The notes under the pieces: generated by a model
What the model saw: only the letters and a program-made list of their open reading frames with translations
The model's database searches: none
Told to the model about the DNA's origin: nothing
Made by a program: the position numbers and the translations under genes
Part shown: positions 52,086-64,000 of the stretch, in pieces
How the letters are laid out: each line of letters starts with the position of its first letter
How positions within the stretch are numbered: the first letter of the stretch is position 1
Origin: Nymphaea colorata
Lineage: Eukaryota > Streptophyta > Magnoliopsida > Nymphaeales > Nymphaeaceae
Length of the DNA: 64,000 nt
Reading direction: 5' to 3'
Assembly: GCF_008831285.2 (NCBI RefSeq)
Contig: NC_045140.1
Location: 21,450,370 to 21,514,369, forward strand

Positions 52086-52385
52086 GTCGCCGTCATCCTC
52101 TCCCTCCCCCGACCCGGACGCCGCGTCTTCGGGACCACCGTCGCCTTGGCCTTCGCCGTCACCGTCATCGACCTCCTCGTCCTCCTCCACGTCGTCCTTG
52201 TCATTCTCCTGCTGGCTCTGGAGGTAGAGGTCGACCTGCTCCCTGATGAAGGCCTTCTTGTTCGTGAGGTCCACCTGGAACTCTTCCTCGAGCCTCTTCC
52301 GCACAATGGCGGTCGTCGTGGTGGACAGGTCAGCCGTGCCCAGGAACTCCCTGAGACGCTCGATGAGCTGCGAGTCCGACACCAT
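45115..52385 (-). CDS. DEK C-terminal domain and double SWIB/MDM2 domain protein
   Basis: A nuclear protein of the type annotated as upstream activation factor subunit spp27-like or SWIB-domain protein. SWIB domains occur in SWI/SNF-linked and RNA polymerase I-linked factors. Six exons, 52385-52012, 50580-50481, 50382-50211, 49013-48954, 47905-47709 and 45240-45115, join in frame to 342 aa. Residues 1-60 are a DEK-C fold (LIERLREFLGTADLSTTTTA, then VRKRLEEEFQVDLTNKKAFI). Residues 66-120 are extremely acidic and include a Glu9 run. SWIB1 spans about 133-214 (FTKLCGLSPELQKIIGVSKL, LWVYIRKHDLQDP, NIRCDKLLRSVF). A Lys-rich linker with RPKKEKGE follows. SWIB2 spans about 264-341 (PLSNALVKFIGTGEDALSRG, IWAYIKENELQ, DPADKRQIICDEKLKELFEV, FTVTKLLSAHF). 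The start is that of the family (MVSDSQLIERL); an in-frame upstream ATG exists. Intron 5 (2.47 kb) holds a probable insertion. Confidence 0.95.
46300..47240. repeat. repeat-rich block in SWIB intron 5, probable insertion with degenerate minisatellite
   Basis: Between about 46810 and 47095 the phrase GGTTTCATTTATATT and close variants recur at least seven times, interspersed with CCGTGTTTTTCT and TTTTGCTGG. Both outer edges carry GTACCC/ACCCATACC-type phrases (46330-46360 and 47120-47180). A short GC-rich segment lies at 46500-46560. The composition differs from the rest of the intron. It may be a non-autonomous element; its ends and target-site duplications could not be fixed by eye. Confidence 0.6.
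49014..50210 (-). other. SWIB intron 3
   Basis: About 1.2 kb with no recognised element. A 71-residue - strand frame at 49555-49770 is open but has no family features. Confidence 0.5.
50581..52011 (-). other. SWIB intron 1
   Basis: About 1.4 kb, AT-rich. The + strand frame at 51492-51866 and its opposite-strand partner have no family features; part of the latter continues from exon 1 in another frame. Confidence 0.55.
52049..52084 (-). repeat. (GAG)n coding microsatellite in SWIB exon 1
   Basis: The Glu9 run of the acidic region is written as nearly perfect GAG repeats (CTC on the + strand), so length variation among individuals is likely. Confidence 0.85.
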
Positions 52386-55300
52386 TTCCCTCCTCCCGCC
52401 AACTCCTCCCTTTCCTTCCCTCGTCTTCTTCCTCCCTACTTGCTTGCTTCGCAGACGAGCAATTCCTGGATAGAGAGGAGGAGGAAGAGGCGTTAGGGCG
52501 AGGAACGAGCGGACTTTTGGGTTCACAAATCCGAATCGATCCCCGGGCGTTTCTTCCCGGAAATGAAAACCAGAATCATTAACTAAAAGCCCCCCGTTTC
52601 ATTGCGTATTCGAATCCACGAGCCAAACTTCCATTTATTACATTCCAATCCAAGAATAAATTTCCTCGCAAGACCTTCTAAACATAGGCGGAAAGACAGG
52701 AATACTGATTTTAATAACTGGGTTGGTAGATTTCTGTAAATAGCTGATAAGACAGAGGTTAGAAGATAAATCGTCCAAGAACCGAAGGAGTAGCCCTGGC
52801 GCGCCGCCGGGACCTAATCGACGGACCTTTTGAATTGTCTCTCTCACAGATTGGATCTGGACCCTGTTAACCATCATCCAGATCCATATTCACTTTATCA
52901 CCAACGAAACGAATCCATGCGCACCTCGCGAACGAGTCCAGTGCAAGTTCAAAATTTGCGGACACACGGCACAAACCGCTCAGATTTACAAAACGCGGTT
53001 TCTTTTCATAAACATGTCCACAACATATGTATCTGTATGGCAGTATATAAAGTTCACAAAATACGTTAACGAAACAAATATGTATACCGTGCTCAGATAA
53101 CCTAATTAATTGTTCAAATTAAAAGATGTTATTGTATAACATTACTTTTACGAAGTCACAGCATTGATTGTTTTCTTAAATGATCAAAATTCTTGCCTTT
53201 TTCTTACATGCATACACATTAACCCGTGACACGCTATTTTGCTTATCCTCTCCAAATGTACCTCGGTTCCTTTTGTTTATCATCCGACGTAAAGTTTCTT
53301 GCCACCCTTTTTGCTTTGAGCCTCTCCATTTTGCTTCACTCACAAGGCAGGCAGGGGATATGTAATATGTTTTCGGTTATATATTTCATCCAAATCCGGA
53401 TGGGGATGGAAGACGATGAAGTTGATATTCGGACCTAAGTTTGCAACTAGTGTCCAAACACATTCACGCTTGTCCTGGCTTAGGATGTGCCACAAACTGA
53501 ACCGAGTGGTGGTCGTGGGAGAAGGGTTGGATAAGATATCGAGTCCACACGGGGGAACCGAACGAACAGTGACGTCTCCGGACATTGATTTACCGGTGGA
53601 TTAGGCGGCAATGTGCATTATTCGGTCACCCTCGCACGCCGTAGGGGCAATCAAGGAATTGTGGGAAACGATGGAGGGTGCTTCTGAGAAAATGCCCTGC
53701 GAAATCTACAGCTAGCGAGGTTGCAATCACGAACTTGTTTTGCACGTGACCGTCAGCTCGATGGAGCCATCAATGGGCCTCCACCGATTTTCCAGTTTTT
53801 TCTACTTTCCATTTCAGAAAAATACATTTGCCTATAGTGAGGTTTAAGCACTTCAGATCTGAATCAGCCTCACTTTGAGATTCAGACCTATTTTAGATCT
53901 TTAAGTTCAGTTTTTTTTTTTTTTTTTTACAAAGATTTAATATATTTCGCTTGAACATGAATTTGTGAACTTGGAATTTTGAGTTTTGTGGACACAAAGT
54001 TTTATGTTTCCTCCTCCTAAAATCTATGGATTTAAGCATGATAAACAAGATCAGCTCTGCCGGTTTTGTAGTTACATTCTTTAGAGATAATTTGGTAATG
54101 GAACCGTTTGTAACTATTTCATAGATCTATCATTTGGACTTCAACAACTGTTTTAATCTTGAAAGTTCCACTCAACTCTTGACGGGGCAACAAATACGTG
54201 CTTAAGTTTTATTTTTTTCCAATTAACTGCTTGTAATAAAAATAGACGAGGGGGTTAAATGAAAGGGATTCAGACATATATGTGGGTTTTTGTAATTTTG
54301 TTTTTGCTGGTTTGGCGTATAAGTTGTGTGCGACTTTTCTGAAGTGTCAAATACAAATGAGCTGATTGTTGGACTCAGCTCACCTCTTGATGACAAAGAC
54401 AAGTGCCTCTCACATTTGGCGTGTGTTAAAAGAGAAATTGACGTCGTTTTATACTCAGATTCCGACCCAGTATGCGATTTAGGTGACCAAATTTGAATCT
54501 GAATCCGGGATGTGTTGGAGACCTGTTCAGCATGATGAAAGGTAAAGATCAGATGAATTCCAAGTCTGAACATGGGTCTAAGCCCAAATCCAATTAAAAA
54601 AAAAAGGTTCCGAACAAGTCAAGTTTGGTAATTGGTGAATTCACAATTTACGTACTGAATTCATGAGCATCTCCCCGGCTTTTCAGATAATAAAAATACC
54701 GAATTGAATATGCAGGCGATCGTTCCGGATTTAATGTAAACTTCCAGAAAGTATGGTCATTAGTTTGGTTCTTATAAACATCCTTTTTCTAAACTATAAA
54801 AGGTGGCAGACGTTACTTTAAATTTGAAAGGAAGTAACTGTGAATTCGCTTAGGTCACATGCAGCTTTGGAACCTGATGATCGAAGAAATGAAACCGAAT
54901 TCAGCTTCTCATCTGGATGGTAGGATTCCCTCCCACTCACTAAGATAAAGAAACACACACATAGAGTTTTCTATTAAATTTATAGGGGCATTTGACAATA
55001 TAAATGTTAACACAATGTTTTATGAATTTGTTTTAACAATTAGGGTATATTCATGCAACACTAAATTTTAGTGGTATTTTAATCTACTTTAATTTTTTTT
55101 GAAACAGATTCACGTAATTTTATTTTAGTATTCCTATTATCAAACACTGTTAACAAAAGTATATCTTATGTTGCACACGTTGTGTCATAAATATGTTATG
55201 GGGAATTATTATCGCATATCAGTTGCAAAGATCACAATAGCATGTAAATGTGCAGAAAAATGATATATTCCTTTACCGCACAAGCGAGAAAAAAATAAAT

Positions 55301-56399
55301 CAGTGGGTCTTTTAAATTGCTACAATATTAAAAGATTCACGTGGGAGAAAGGATGTCAACTCTCTCGCTTCCGGCGGTCACTTGCATTCACTTGCGGCAC
55401 GAGATAATTAATTAATGTGCATTACTTTACGACTTATAAAAGTAAAAAGTTAAACGCTGAAACTATGATGTTATTTTATGAAATCGAGGTTGGGTTTGGT
55501 AGTCTCCAATCTAATAATCAAGGCTACACAAGAAAGTATGTTTTTGGAGAGCCTCAATTAAAGAGTATGAATTTTGATTTCATACTATATGTTAAAAACC
55601 ATATATTTAAAATAGGATGAAGGGAATCGGTCAAAAATCTCAGATCATCGCAGATTTTAGATCTATAATGAAACACACAACCTGATAATCCCAACATGCA
55701 TTTTTAGGTTTTAAATGAGATTATATTCGTGCATTTAAGAATTACTAAGAAAAATTTGAAAATGCAACAGCAAAAAAGAAAAACTATGCAAGGAAGAAGT
55801 ACATATTTTGCAATGAAGTTCATATTGAAACTGGCACGAGCAGAGCAGCTACTAATTACCATCAACCTCGATTGCCTACAAAATCCAAACTTTACTTTCT
55901 CTCCCCGCTCGAGTTTAATCTTATTCCCCTGCACCTGTAATCATACCGTATCTTTCGACGCGCAGGGAAAATCTTTAGTGGAAGCCTTCCATCCTAATAT
56001 CGATGAAATGTCCTTCTGCTTTCCTTTTTATTCAGAAGGCGATTGATAGGAGAACCAGCTTTTCCAAGTGTGCGTTTTAAGAGGAGGTGCAACCCATCGT
56101 CACTGATTTCTTTTTCTGAGAAAAGTTTTCGCTGTTACAAACTTCCTGTACGATTTTTTTCCGGCCTCTTTTGTTCCCACAAACAAGTCCCAAGGTGAAA
56201 GAAAGCCTCCTCCCAGAAAAATTTTCCCATGTAGGTAAAGATAGGGCTGGTAAATAATCAGAATGAAATATTATAGCGATTTACATGAAAGCCAACATAT
56301 GTTTGGTCACAGTTAGCTCTCACTTCGGTTCCCAAGACCTTCCAAAAATGCCTTTTCTACCAAACCAGCAAGGGGTGGTAAATCTGTGCGTAGGCACCA

Positions 56400-56700
56400 T
56401 GTAGGGGTGGGCTTCGAGCTGAGCCAGGCCAAGCTCAGGCTTAACTCAACCTACGCCAAGGCCAGGCCCCATTCATTTTTAATAAAAAAATCAATAAATA
56501 TATATTTATAATATATATAATATAATTAAATTAACTTTTGAAACTGGGCCTTGGGTTCACCTCGATGTCTTATATTTTTAAATTACATATATAAATTATG
56601 AAAATTTTAGCTTAAATTACATAAAAATTTTGAAAAATTATATTTTAATTTCTTTTAAAATTTTGAAATTATAGTTTGACTTTTGTGTCATACTAGCCAA
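56400..56700. repeat. AT-rich dispersed-repeat-like block
   Basis: Begins with a GAGCTGAGCCAGGCCAAGCT-type phrase. It continues as about 200 bases of AT-rich DNA with ATATTTATAATATATATAAT and repeated AAATTTTGAAA-like phrases. A related GAGCTCGA phrase set occurs at 42400-42445. Its identity is not known to me. Confidence 0.4.
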
Positions 56701-58959
56701 CTTTTAATTGGGATTAAGTTTGGAAAACTGGATGCCCGCTTTGCAGTCACCGGTTCACACCTAGGATCAGCGGGGAAGGAATCAGCAGTAGCAGCTTTAC
56801 CATAAAATCCGGTCATCGGCGGCCCGTTCCGTCCAAATGCATTTAGCATCTAGCAACAAGCACAAACTAGTTGGTGCATCTCTTCCGCTATCGTGATGTC
56901 TACAAAGTTCCCTCCACCATATTATTATAAGTATTTTAAAAATTATACAAACATTCCGTTGTGAGGCAGGGTCCGATATGCTTGGCAGCTTGTGACTGAA
57001 TCCTAACTAACTCATTGATAGGATGGTTGGAGTGTCTGAATGTAGACTGCATTTTTCTCTCTTTTCTTCCCTCGATCTGGAATAAAAGTTATGTCATACT
57101 CATACATGCCGCGCGGGCATGGTCCTCCAAATAGAGCTTGGTAAACATTCAGTGATTCTCCTAGAGATTTGCCACTGAATAATCCACTCAATAGTGGTTG
57201 TAAGGATCTTCTGGACTTACATTAATGTGCTTCATCATGGGGTGGCGGTATGGCACATCGGCTTCGGCCAGCAGCTGGTAGGCGGCTTGTTGCTGATTCA
57301 TGTGGCTCGGCATCAACTCCTCCTTTGTTGAGGGGAGGAAGGAAGTTGGAAGAGGCTTCAGCTTTCACTCAGACGGACGGTGAGATTCTCCTCCTTTTCA
57401 CCGGAGAGATGTATGTACAGTACATGTAGTTATGGCTTGCAAGCAATGAGCTTGTGCGGCACATGGAGCTAGTTGAGGTGCTATTCCTTATACCCCAACA
57501 TCTCCTACCATTTAAAACTGTAAACCTTGCCCGTTCAATGAGCTAGCTCAAGTCCAGCAGATCAGCTCATTTAAGCACGGCACACCACAAAAATCAGGGT
57601 CAGCTTTCATCCCCACGAAAAAGAAAGGAAACTTGAGTCACCCAATTTGTGGGTTTCTTTAAACAATTCCACTAAGTTTTGTTTTCATTATTTTCCTTTT
57701 TGGCCTTTTTTGGACACTCAACTTACTCAGGAGTTGCTTCCTTTATTACGAGAGCAGGTGTACGGTGGGTGCGGGTGCAGACATCTAGTTATGCAATAAT
57801 GGGGATAAAAAGTAGATGACCTAATGCAGCCAAACCTTTGGTTGCATACCAAGCTGGCTCAGACTCACGTCACAGCCCAGCGGGCCAGACTCGAACCCCG
57901 ACCTGCAGACAACCTGACCTGATTCTTATCGTGTTTGGGCTGGGCCCCCATGGCCTTATCAGGCACTTAATTGTTGAACCAGGTGGGTCCATGGCCTTGT
58001 CAGGCAAAAAAATCTATCTTGATATGCAAGTTTTTAACTATGTTTTGCTTGTTTCTCCCTCTCATAAAAGCTTTCATCCCGAGATGTAAATGGAATACTA
58101 GTTCAATCAACTGCAAATATGTTCTCACCATCAATCTATAAACATCAACAAGCTAAGCGAATGTTTTTAGATTTTTAGATTCATGACCAAGTTATGGCTA
58201 GAATTGCTGACAAATCATATCCAAGATCATATGGCTTTATGATGAGTTGGGAGACAATAAATCATACAACAAAATTATAATAAAAATACAAGCCTGGCTA
58301 TGTTGTTGAGTCAACTCACAGAGAAAACCCTGTACAATAGTTGTATATTGTTCCACTCAAACGAGAATACATTATACATGGTTGGACTCATCATTTTTAA
58401 TAAATTGTTCTCAAGATATCTACTAGATAACATTTTATCGTGTTTCCGATTCTTCGTTTCTTTAAACCAAGAGCTCCGTTTTTTGCCCAATCCGTTTAGA
58501 CAAAAGAAAAAAAAAACTATCACGACGCCGCTGCTGATAATGGATAACTCCCATGTGATAAAGTGACAAAAACGCCCACGGTTAACCACTGCAATCAAAG
58601 TCACCGGCCATTTCTCTCGCACCCTCCACGAGTAGGAATAGCAACGTCAGCAGTCGCTGCTTCCCGAAAAAGTAGCATGTCGTGCGCGCGCGTGACTCCT
58701 AACCGTCCCCCACCGGGTTTCCATAAATACGCGAGGGCATTCACGTCATCCCCCCTTTTAAATTAAATTGTAAAAGCCGCCCATAAAGTATCCTTCCGTG
58801 GAATTCGTCTTAGAGAGCGGCCCGAGTATTTAAACTTGTCTTCACAAAATTTTAATTGCGCAAAAAAAAAAAAACACTTTGGTTTTTTTAACTGAAATAT
58901 GAAAAAGTAAAAGATAGATTTTGATAGTTCGAATGATGGCAGAAATTCAGGAAACATAG

Positions 58960-59240
58960 AGGATGTAAATTTTAATATTTGATTGAGAAATCAGATTAGA
59001 TTTTGATTAAAGAAATGACATCCGATCAAATTCAGATTTAGTTATCATAAATATCCGATCGAATTCAGATTCATGTTCATATCGGATTTAGTTTTAAATA
59101 AGTTTCTTATATCCCATGCTCTTAAATTTTAAAAATCGTTCAAATTCAATTCAAAATCCAGATTCGAATTCAGATATGAATCAGATCAAATTCAGATTGT
59201 AAAATTGGATTTTAGAGTCAAATTCAAATTTATATGTAAT
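58960..59240. repeat. degenerate interspersed CAGATT/ATCCGATC repeat
   Basis: AAATTCAGATT, GAATTCAGAT, ATCCGATC and TCAGATTAGATTTTGATT recur in both orientations at irregular 15-40-base spacing. Similar wording appears at 17750-17900, 28.7-28.9 kb and 38.2-38.35 kb, so this looks like a family of old dispersed copies. Confidence 0.55.
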
Positions 59241-60289
59241 TTGTATTTCTTCATGTTTGAATCGAAATAAGAGTCCGAACATGTGAATACCGTTAGGAAC
59301 ATATCCTGTTCAGTCACTCCTCTATTGTTTTGTATAGACGGCTTATGTTCCCACTTTTGCTTCTATGATCTACTCTCTACATTTTTTTTGAATCATACTA
59401 TCTTCACAATTTCTTTCTTAATCAAAACTGTGCTCTTTTAATCGTTGAAGATCCCTAATCAATGTACGTGAAGGTCTGCAAAAGACTGTCGTTTTTGGGT
59501 TTTCTAAGAACTTTAACTATACAAGATGATCGGCCTATTCTGTCCAAAAATCCAAATGGGTTTTGAGAGGATAAGAAAAGACACATGCTTTTAACTATAA
59601 AAGTACAAACACATTATTATTGAGAAGAGAGATTTGGCATGGATTTTCCTTTTCTTCTCTAGTGGCATCGATCTGTGACTTGATTGGTCGATTTTGCCTT
59701 CTCAAAAGCAACGTAATGCTCCATGAGTATATATAGTCATTCTTTCCTAGTGAACTTTATGTACTAAAAAATTGAATCATAAAAAGTATAAAACATTTTC
59801 AAACTTGACTATATTAATTCTTCATGTTTGGGTGACACAACATTTTATGTGAAAAAAAAAAAGTTATTCACAACCTTTTGAAAATGTCGTTTAATCGAGT
59901 TTATGTTGCCACCTGAACACACCTTTAAGTTGTGTTTGATTGCCTCACGTCTTAGACCAAGGGCAGATTTTAAAACCTCCCTCAGATTTACGTAGCAAAT
60001 TCAACCTCATATATGAAATGCGTGGTTATTTTTAAACACGTCTTTGGATACAATCTTGCTTACTTTTAGTGACAAACGATTAAAATATAAAAATTCTAAG
60101 TTTCAACTCCATCAATCCGCAAACACGTCAATTAGAACTCCCCATCAATAAGGAAATAGTTGAACACTGTAACTGTTTGAAGAAGGTAAGCAATCCATAA
60201 CCAATAAATGAACCTAAAAGTGCAACCCTTTTCCCCTCCGGAGCGAGCGATGGTAACCACAAGTTGGGGAGAAGGCCTCGACTCAACTA

Positions 60290-60430
60290 ATTACGTGTCA
60301 ACCTAACTAACGCAACCGTTTTTCGTAGAAAATAAATAAAGATGACGAAATTCCATCGCAAGTCCCCGAGGGCAGAAACGCGAGGCGGGCGGTTCGTCAA
60401 CCGGCTACAGCCAGTAAAGCCACGTCACAC
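60290..60430 (+). promoter_or_regulatory. ACGT-core (ABRE-like) motifs upstream of SnRK2
   Basis: TTACGTGTCA at 60291-60300 and CCACGTCAC at 60420-60428 have the ACGT core bound by bZIP factors of the ABA pathway. They lie about 460-600 bases before the start codon. Known biology makes ABA responsiveness of subclass-III SnRK2 genes possible; use of these sites is inference. Confidence 0.4.
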
Positions 60431-60887
60431 GATGACGCGGCAGCAGGAGTCGCGTGGTCAACCGGCAGTAAACAGCTGCAAAGAACACAAGAATGATCCC
60501 ATTTCTAGAGAGTGTGTGTGTGTGTGTTTGTGCAGAGAGAACGGATCCGAATCTGTCCCTGGGGGTGGAAAAGCAAGCAGGTCACGAGAGGGATCTCACT
60601 TCCTTTCTTTCTTCTCGCTCTCGCTCGGACTCGTTTCGTTTGCCCTGGAGCAGAGGGAGAGATCGTTTTCAGTTTTCACAGGTGAACGCTTCACGGGGTT
60701 TCGGATCCGTATCGCTCCTTTTACTTATTCTAGTTTCTCGGTCGCTACTTTAGCTGCCAGCTTGATTTCCACGCTGTGTGCTTGATTTGCCGAAATCGGA
60801 ATTTCCGGCTGGTTTCTCGGCGGAATGTGGTGGAGCGGGTAGGAGCAGGTGTTCGCGGCTCTGTTCATCCACCTTGCCTCCGGCGAC

Positions 60888-62603
60888 ATGGCTCGGCCTC
60901 CGGCTTCCCTCGCACTTGGAATGGATATGCCTATCATGCACGACAGCGATAGGTACGAGCTCGTCCGGGACATCGGCTCCGGGAATTTCGGCATCGCGAG
61001 GCTGATGAGGGACAAGCAGACGCAGGAGCTCGTGGCGGTCAAGTACATCGAGCGCGGCGAGAAGGTAATTTGGTTAGGTTTTTACCTTTTTCTTCTTAGC
61101 CTCCAAGATTTTTCTTTCATTGTGTATTAGTGTCTGAAGAGTGCCTGGTGAATTTCGTGAACGCCTGGTCAGTTTCCAGATGAAAATTCTCATTCGTCGT
61201 TCAACTGTGCTGAGACTGGTCCGTCAGATGAAAATTCTCGTTTTTCTCGTCTCCTATATATGGTCCCAAGTCCTCCGACTTCCGAGTTTCTTGACCTTCA
61301 CTAAGTGTTTTTTTTTTCTCTTTTGATCTTTACTTAAAATTTATGTTCCTTTTTTCTTTCTAGAATTCTATTTTCCGCTTGAGCAGTTGGTGAATTAGTT
61401 GAGAGGTTTCTAGAAAATACGCTTTTAACATCCTTGCAGTATGGTTGAAATTTCAACTTTGTGTCGTGCGAGAAACTGTCGTGCTTTAAGATTTTTTCAT
61501 AGTAAATTCTGGTTCCCGGCAAAAGGTGTATTTTCTAATCTCACGGTGCCGTTCTTTTAACAGATTGACGAAAACGTGCAGAGAGAAATTATAAATCATA
61601 GATCGTTGAGGCATCCAAACATTGTTAGATTCAAACAGGTTGGTTTATTTCTATGCGGGTTTATAATATTCTTTTGGATGGACTTACGCTGATCTCTCTC
61701 TCTGTCTTTGTGTAGGTTATATTAACACCGACGCATTTGGCGATCGTTATGGAGTATGCAGCTGGTGGGGAGCTTTTTGAGCGCATCTGTAATGCTGGAC
61801 GCTTCAGCGAGGATGAGGTTGGTTACCATGTGTTTCGATTCTCTTGTTCTTTTTGGCTGTCGGTTCTTGCATAGTGAAGCCCTGTTTTCTGCAGGCTCGG
61901 TTCTTCTTTCAACAACTAATCTCGGGCGTTAGTTATTGCCACTCTATGGTAGGAACATTTTTCTCTAGCGCCGTTCCAGTCAAACGGTATATTTCTTCTA
62001 ATTGCTGCTCCTCATGAAGTGGTTTCTTTTGTTTGCTTTGTCAAAAAGCAAGTTTGTCATCGTGACCTGAAGCTCGAAAACACCCTCTTAGATGGGAGTG
62101 CAACTCCTCGCCTGAAGATCTGTGACTTTGGTTATTCAAAGGTAGAGCTACGTGTCCAATTTAGATGGTAGACATGCATATATAGGAAATTTTGTTTTAA
62201 CTTGCGTATACACGTGCATATGCATTATTCTCTTGTTTATGCCACCTCAGGCGTGTGCTGTTGTGCATGTGGCTAGCATATGGCATGTCCACTTTCAAAG
62301 TTTGAAAACCATCATTTTCAATCTTCACCGTTTTTTATTTTACTGATTATAACAAGATCTTCCATTTAACATCAAAGACCAATTTTTTAGCATGAAGCTA
62401 TAAAATTCTGTAAAAGTTTGGGAGTGGTGTTCAAGCTTCTACATGATTTTGATTTTGATTCTTATTTCTTAGTCACTTTAAAATCGGTTAGTTTTTGGAA
62501 TTCTTTTCAGTCATCTGTGCTGCATTCACAGCCAAAGTCTACTGTTGGAACTCCTGCATACATTGCTCCCGAAGTATTGCTCAACAAGGAATATGATGGA
62601 AAG
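60888..62603 (+). CDS. SnRK2: SnRK2 protein kinase, subclass III (OST1/SnRK2.6-like), 5' part
   Basis: A Ser/Thr kinase activated by ABA and osmotic stress; PP2C phosphatases inhibit it, and it targets bZIP factors and ion channels. Six exons, 60888-61064, 61564-61638, 61716-61817, 61895-61948, 62049-62141 and 62511-62603, all phase 0, encode the first 198 residues. The N-terminus includes [20 protein letters not shown], as in OST1. The Gly loop is GSGNFG (30-35), the ATP Lys is K52 in [11 protein letters not shown], the catalytic loop is CHRDLKLEN (D142) and the Mg-binding motif is DFGYSK (D162). The activation loop has [17 protein letters not shown], with S173 and S177 matching OST1 Ser171 and Ser175. 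The protein stops at NKEYDGK; the next exon (normally starting VADVWSCG) is not found before the window ends. The C-terminal kinase lobe, SnRK2 box and acidic ABA box are therefore missing here. An in-frame ATG at 60849 would add 13 residues; the family start favours 60888. Confidence 0.95.
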
Positions 62604-64000
62604 GTAAGTTAAACAATTTGTATGCCATTTTCATAAATAGAAGAGTGAGAGCGTAATGCTATTTCTACTAATAGTGCTACTTCTGCCTCTATTGATAGTT
62701 TTCGTGTGGCTTTCAGGACAATTTGTTCAGCAAGCTGCTTATCACAGTCACAGGTTGCCTACAATATTTTCAAAACGTTTAATCTTTAAAAGAACTTTAA
62801 AGTTGACGGTGTCACTATATCTTCAAAAGATCACAGTGGGATTTACATGATATTATCATGACCATATTGTGTTCAACAGCTATTTTTGTTGACTTCTTCT
62901 TGTGAATTTGCCTTGGAGCTAGTTGTTCATAGATATTCCATGTCATTGGTGGCTTATTTGCTATGATTCATACTGTGAATTGGTAGGTCTAGCATCTCTA
63001 CTCCAATCCAATTGATTGTATTCAGTTACATTTTGAATTTTGAGATTTTTTTGCATTGATTATGAAGCTTCTAATATGACCTGCAATCTTGAATCTCCAA
63101 GATACACGTTCGAGTTTCATGTGATAGCGTTTTGTTTTTTACCCCCATTTAGCATATTTTATCTTTCCCAACCTTAAGCTTCATAATTTGTCCTTTTTCT
63201 GATGGCTCAACTTCCATTTTATTCTGCGGTTGAATTCTGCTGTTTTCATTTATATTCTGCTAAATTGTGTTATATTATCAAACAACTTTTCTCAACATTT
63301 GTCTTCTAAGCATGACACGTTTTCTTCTTGATTTAAAGCTCTCTGCAGTGGATTCTTTATATCTACAATCATATGCCATGCTACATATGCATAGCAGCAT
63401 AAGCTGAAGCATAAGACATGATTAACCACTGACAATATTCAATTTCATCTCTGAATTCATTCTCACGCTGCAGTCATTACACATACCAAAATAAGTAAAG
63501 TAGAACAAATTTAAAGGCACTTCTATCTTTAAAAATCTTGTAGAAGTTGTTTAACTACGTCATTGGTCTGAACAAAGTTCCAAGGATTGTGCTTCATATT
63601 GAAGTTGGCAGAAGGTGGCCAAACTATTCCTAGGCATGGCCATAGGCTGCATTGTCTAGCTTTCCATCAAAGAAATATTCTTTAAGATATGGTAAGCTAT
63701 AATGAATATTTCTCATGTATTTTCTCTATCTTTTTGGGTTTGTGAGTTCCGATTAGGCTGTGCATGTGTACTGCAAGTCTAGCTGCCTTGCTTGTGAACC
63801 ATGAAGCTGGGTTCAACCCCAGCTTGATTCTGTTACGAATGTCAGTTTCCCTTGATGTATAGAAATAATACTACTGAGGAATGGGAATGTTTGATTTGGT
63901 TTTCAGTTAGAGCTGAATTTGGTAGGGAAAAATCAAGCTCATCTCGGCTTGAACTTCTCCCAGTTTGTTACTACCTTTACTTCCATGTTCCAATCAAGTG
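62604..64000 (+). other. SnRK2: SnRK2 intron 6 (continues beyond the window)
   Basis: Begins with a GTAAGT donor. At least 1.4 kb without any of the remaining kinase motifs, much longer than introns 1-5 (76-499 bases). A short perfect stem, AGCTGGG with a TTCAA loop, lies near 63805-63825, but no tRNA body surrounds it. Confidence 0.6.

Larger units (their letters stand above)
52530..60240. other. spacer between the SWIB and SnRK2 genes
   Basis: The SWIB promoter lies in the first few hundred bases; SWIB and SnRK2 are transcribed away from each other. No gene was recognised in the remaining 7 kb. A T/A tract lies at 53911-53929, an AT-rich block with GGGCTTCGAGCTGAGCC-type edges at 56400-56700, and degenerate CAGATT repeats at 58960-59240. 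Confidence 0.5.

Noticed and set aside
63795..63835. A perfect stem with a TTCAA loop resembling a tRNA T-arm or an RNA polymerase III B box.
   Set aside because: No acceptor, D or anticodon arms upstream and no matching A box at the right distance.

Overview
The window is nuclear DNA of a flowering plant. The evidence is intron-split genes with GT-AG junctions, plant-only protein families (ASYMMETRIC LEAVES2/LBD, OSB, NIGT1/HHO GARP, SnRK2), long AT-rich intergenic DNA with (AT)n, (CT)n and poly(A) tracts, and a decayed Ty1/copia fragment. I cannot place the species more precisely from the sequence alone.

Six protein-coding genes can be supported. On the + strand: an AS2-type LOB-domain gene (coding exon 13248-14057, with a 5'UTR intron); a five-exon organellar single-stranded-DNA-binding OSB gene (19178-23017); and the first six coding exons of a subclass-III SnRK2 kinase (60888-62603, running off the right edge). 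On the - strand: ribosomal protein uS10/RPS20 (26298-24670, with a 5'UTR exon near 28.0 kb); a NIGT1/HHO (EFM-like) GARP repressor (34078-32511); and a DEK-C plus double-SWIB protein (52385-45115). I rebuilt all exon junctions by hand. Each reading frame closes: AS2 269 aa, OSB 305 aa, RPS20 122 aa, HHO 371 aa, SWIB 342 aa, SnRK2 198 aa so far.

Layout: 1-11.9 kb has no gene I can recognise. 12.0-14.3 kb is the AS2 locus. 14.3-19.1 kb is AT-rich spacer with a broken copia RNase H relic at about 18.04-18.57 kb. 19.2-28.1 kb holds the convergent OSB and RPS20 genes. 28.1-32.4 kb is spacer. 32.4-34.3 kb is the HHO gene, with a promoter rich in G-boxes and GATTC/GAATC motifs. 34.9-45.0 kb is spacer with one unexplained GC-richer island near 42 kb. 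45.1-52.5 kb is the SWIB gene, whose large intron 5 holds a repeat-rich probable insertion. 52.6-60.2 kb is spacer with degenerate repeats. 60.3-64.0 kb is the SnRK2 promoter and 5' half.

The genes are unrelated single-copy loci: leaf polarity, organelle DNA maintenance, translation, nitrate/phosphate or flowering signalling, chromatin, and ABA/osmotic-stress signalling. They do not form a cluster. I found no convincing previously undescribed system. The most notable non-genic items are a long imperfect hairpin at 11627-11845, a cluster of possible self-binding sites upstream of the HHO gene, tandem duplications inside RPS20 introns, and a repeat-built series of four in-frame stop codons at the end of the HHO gene.
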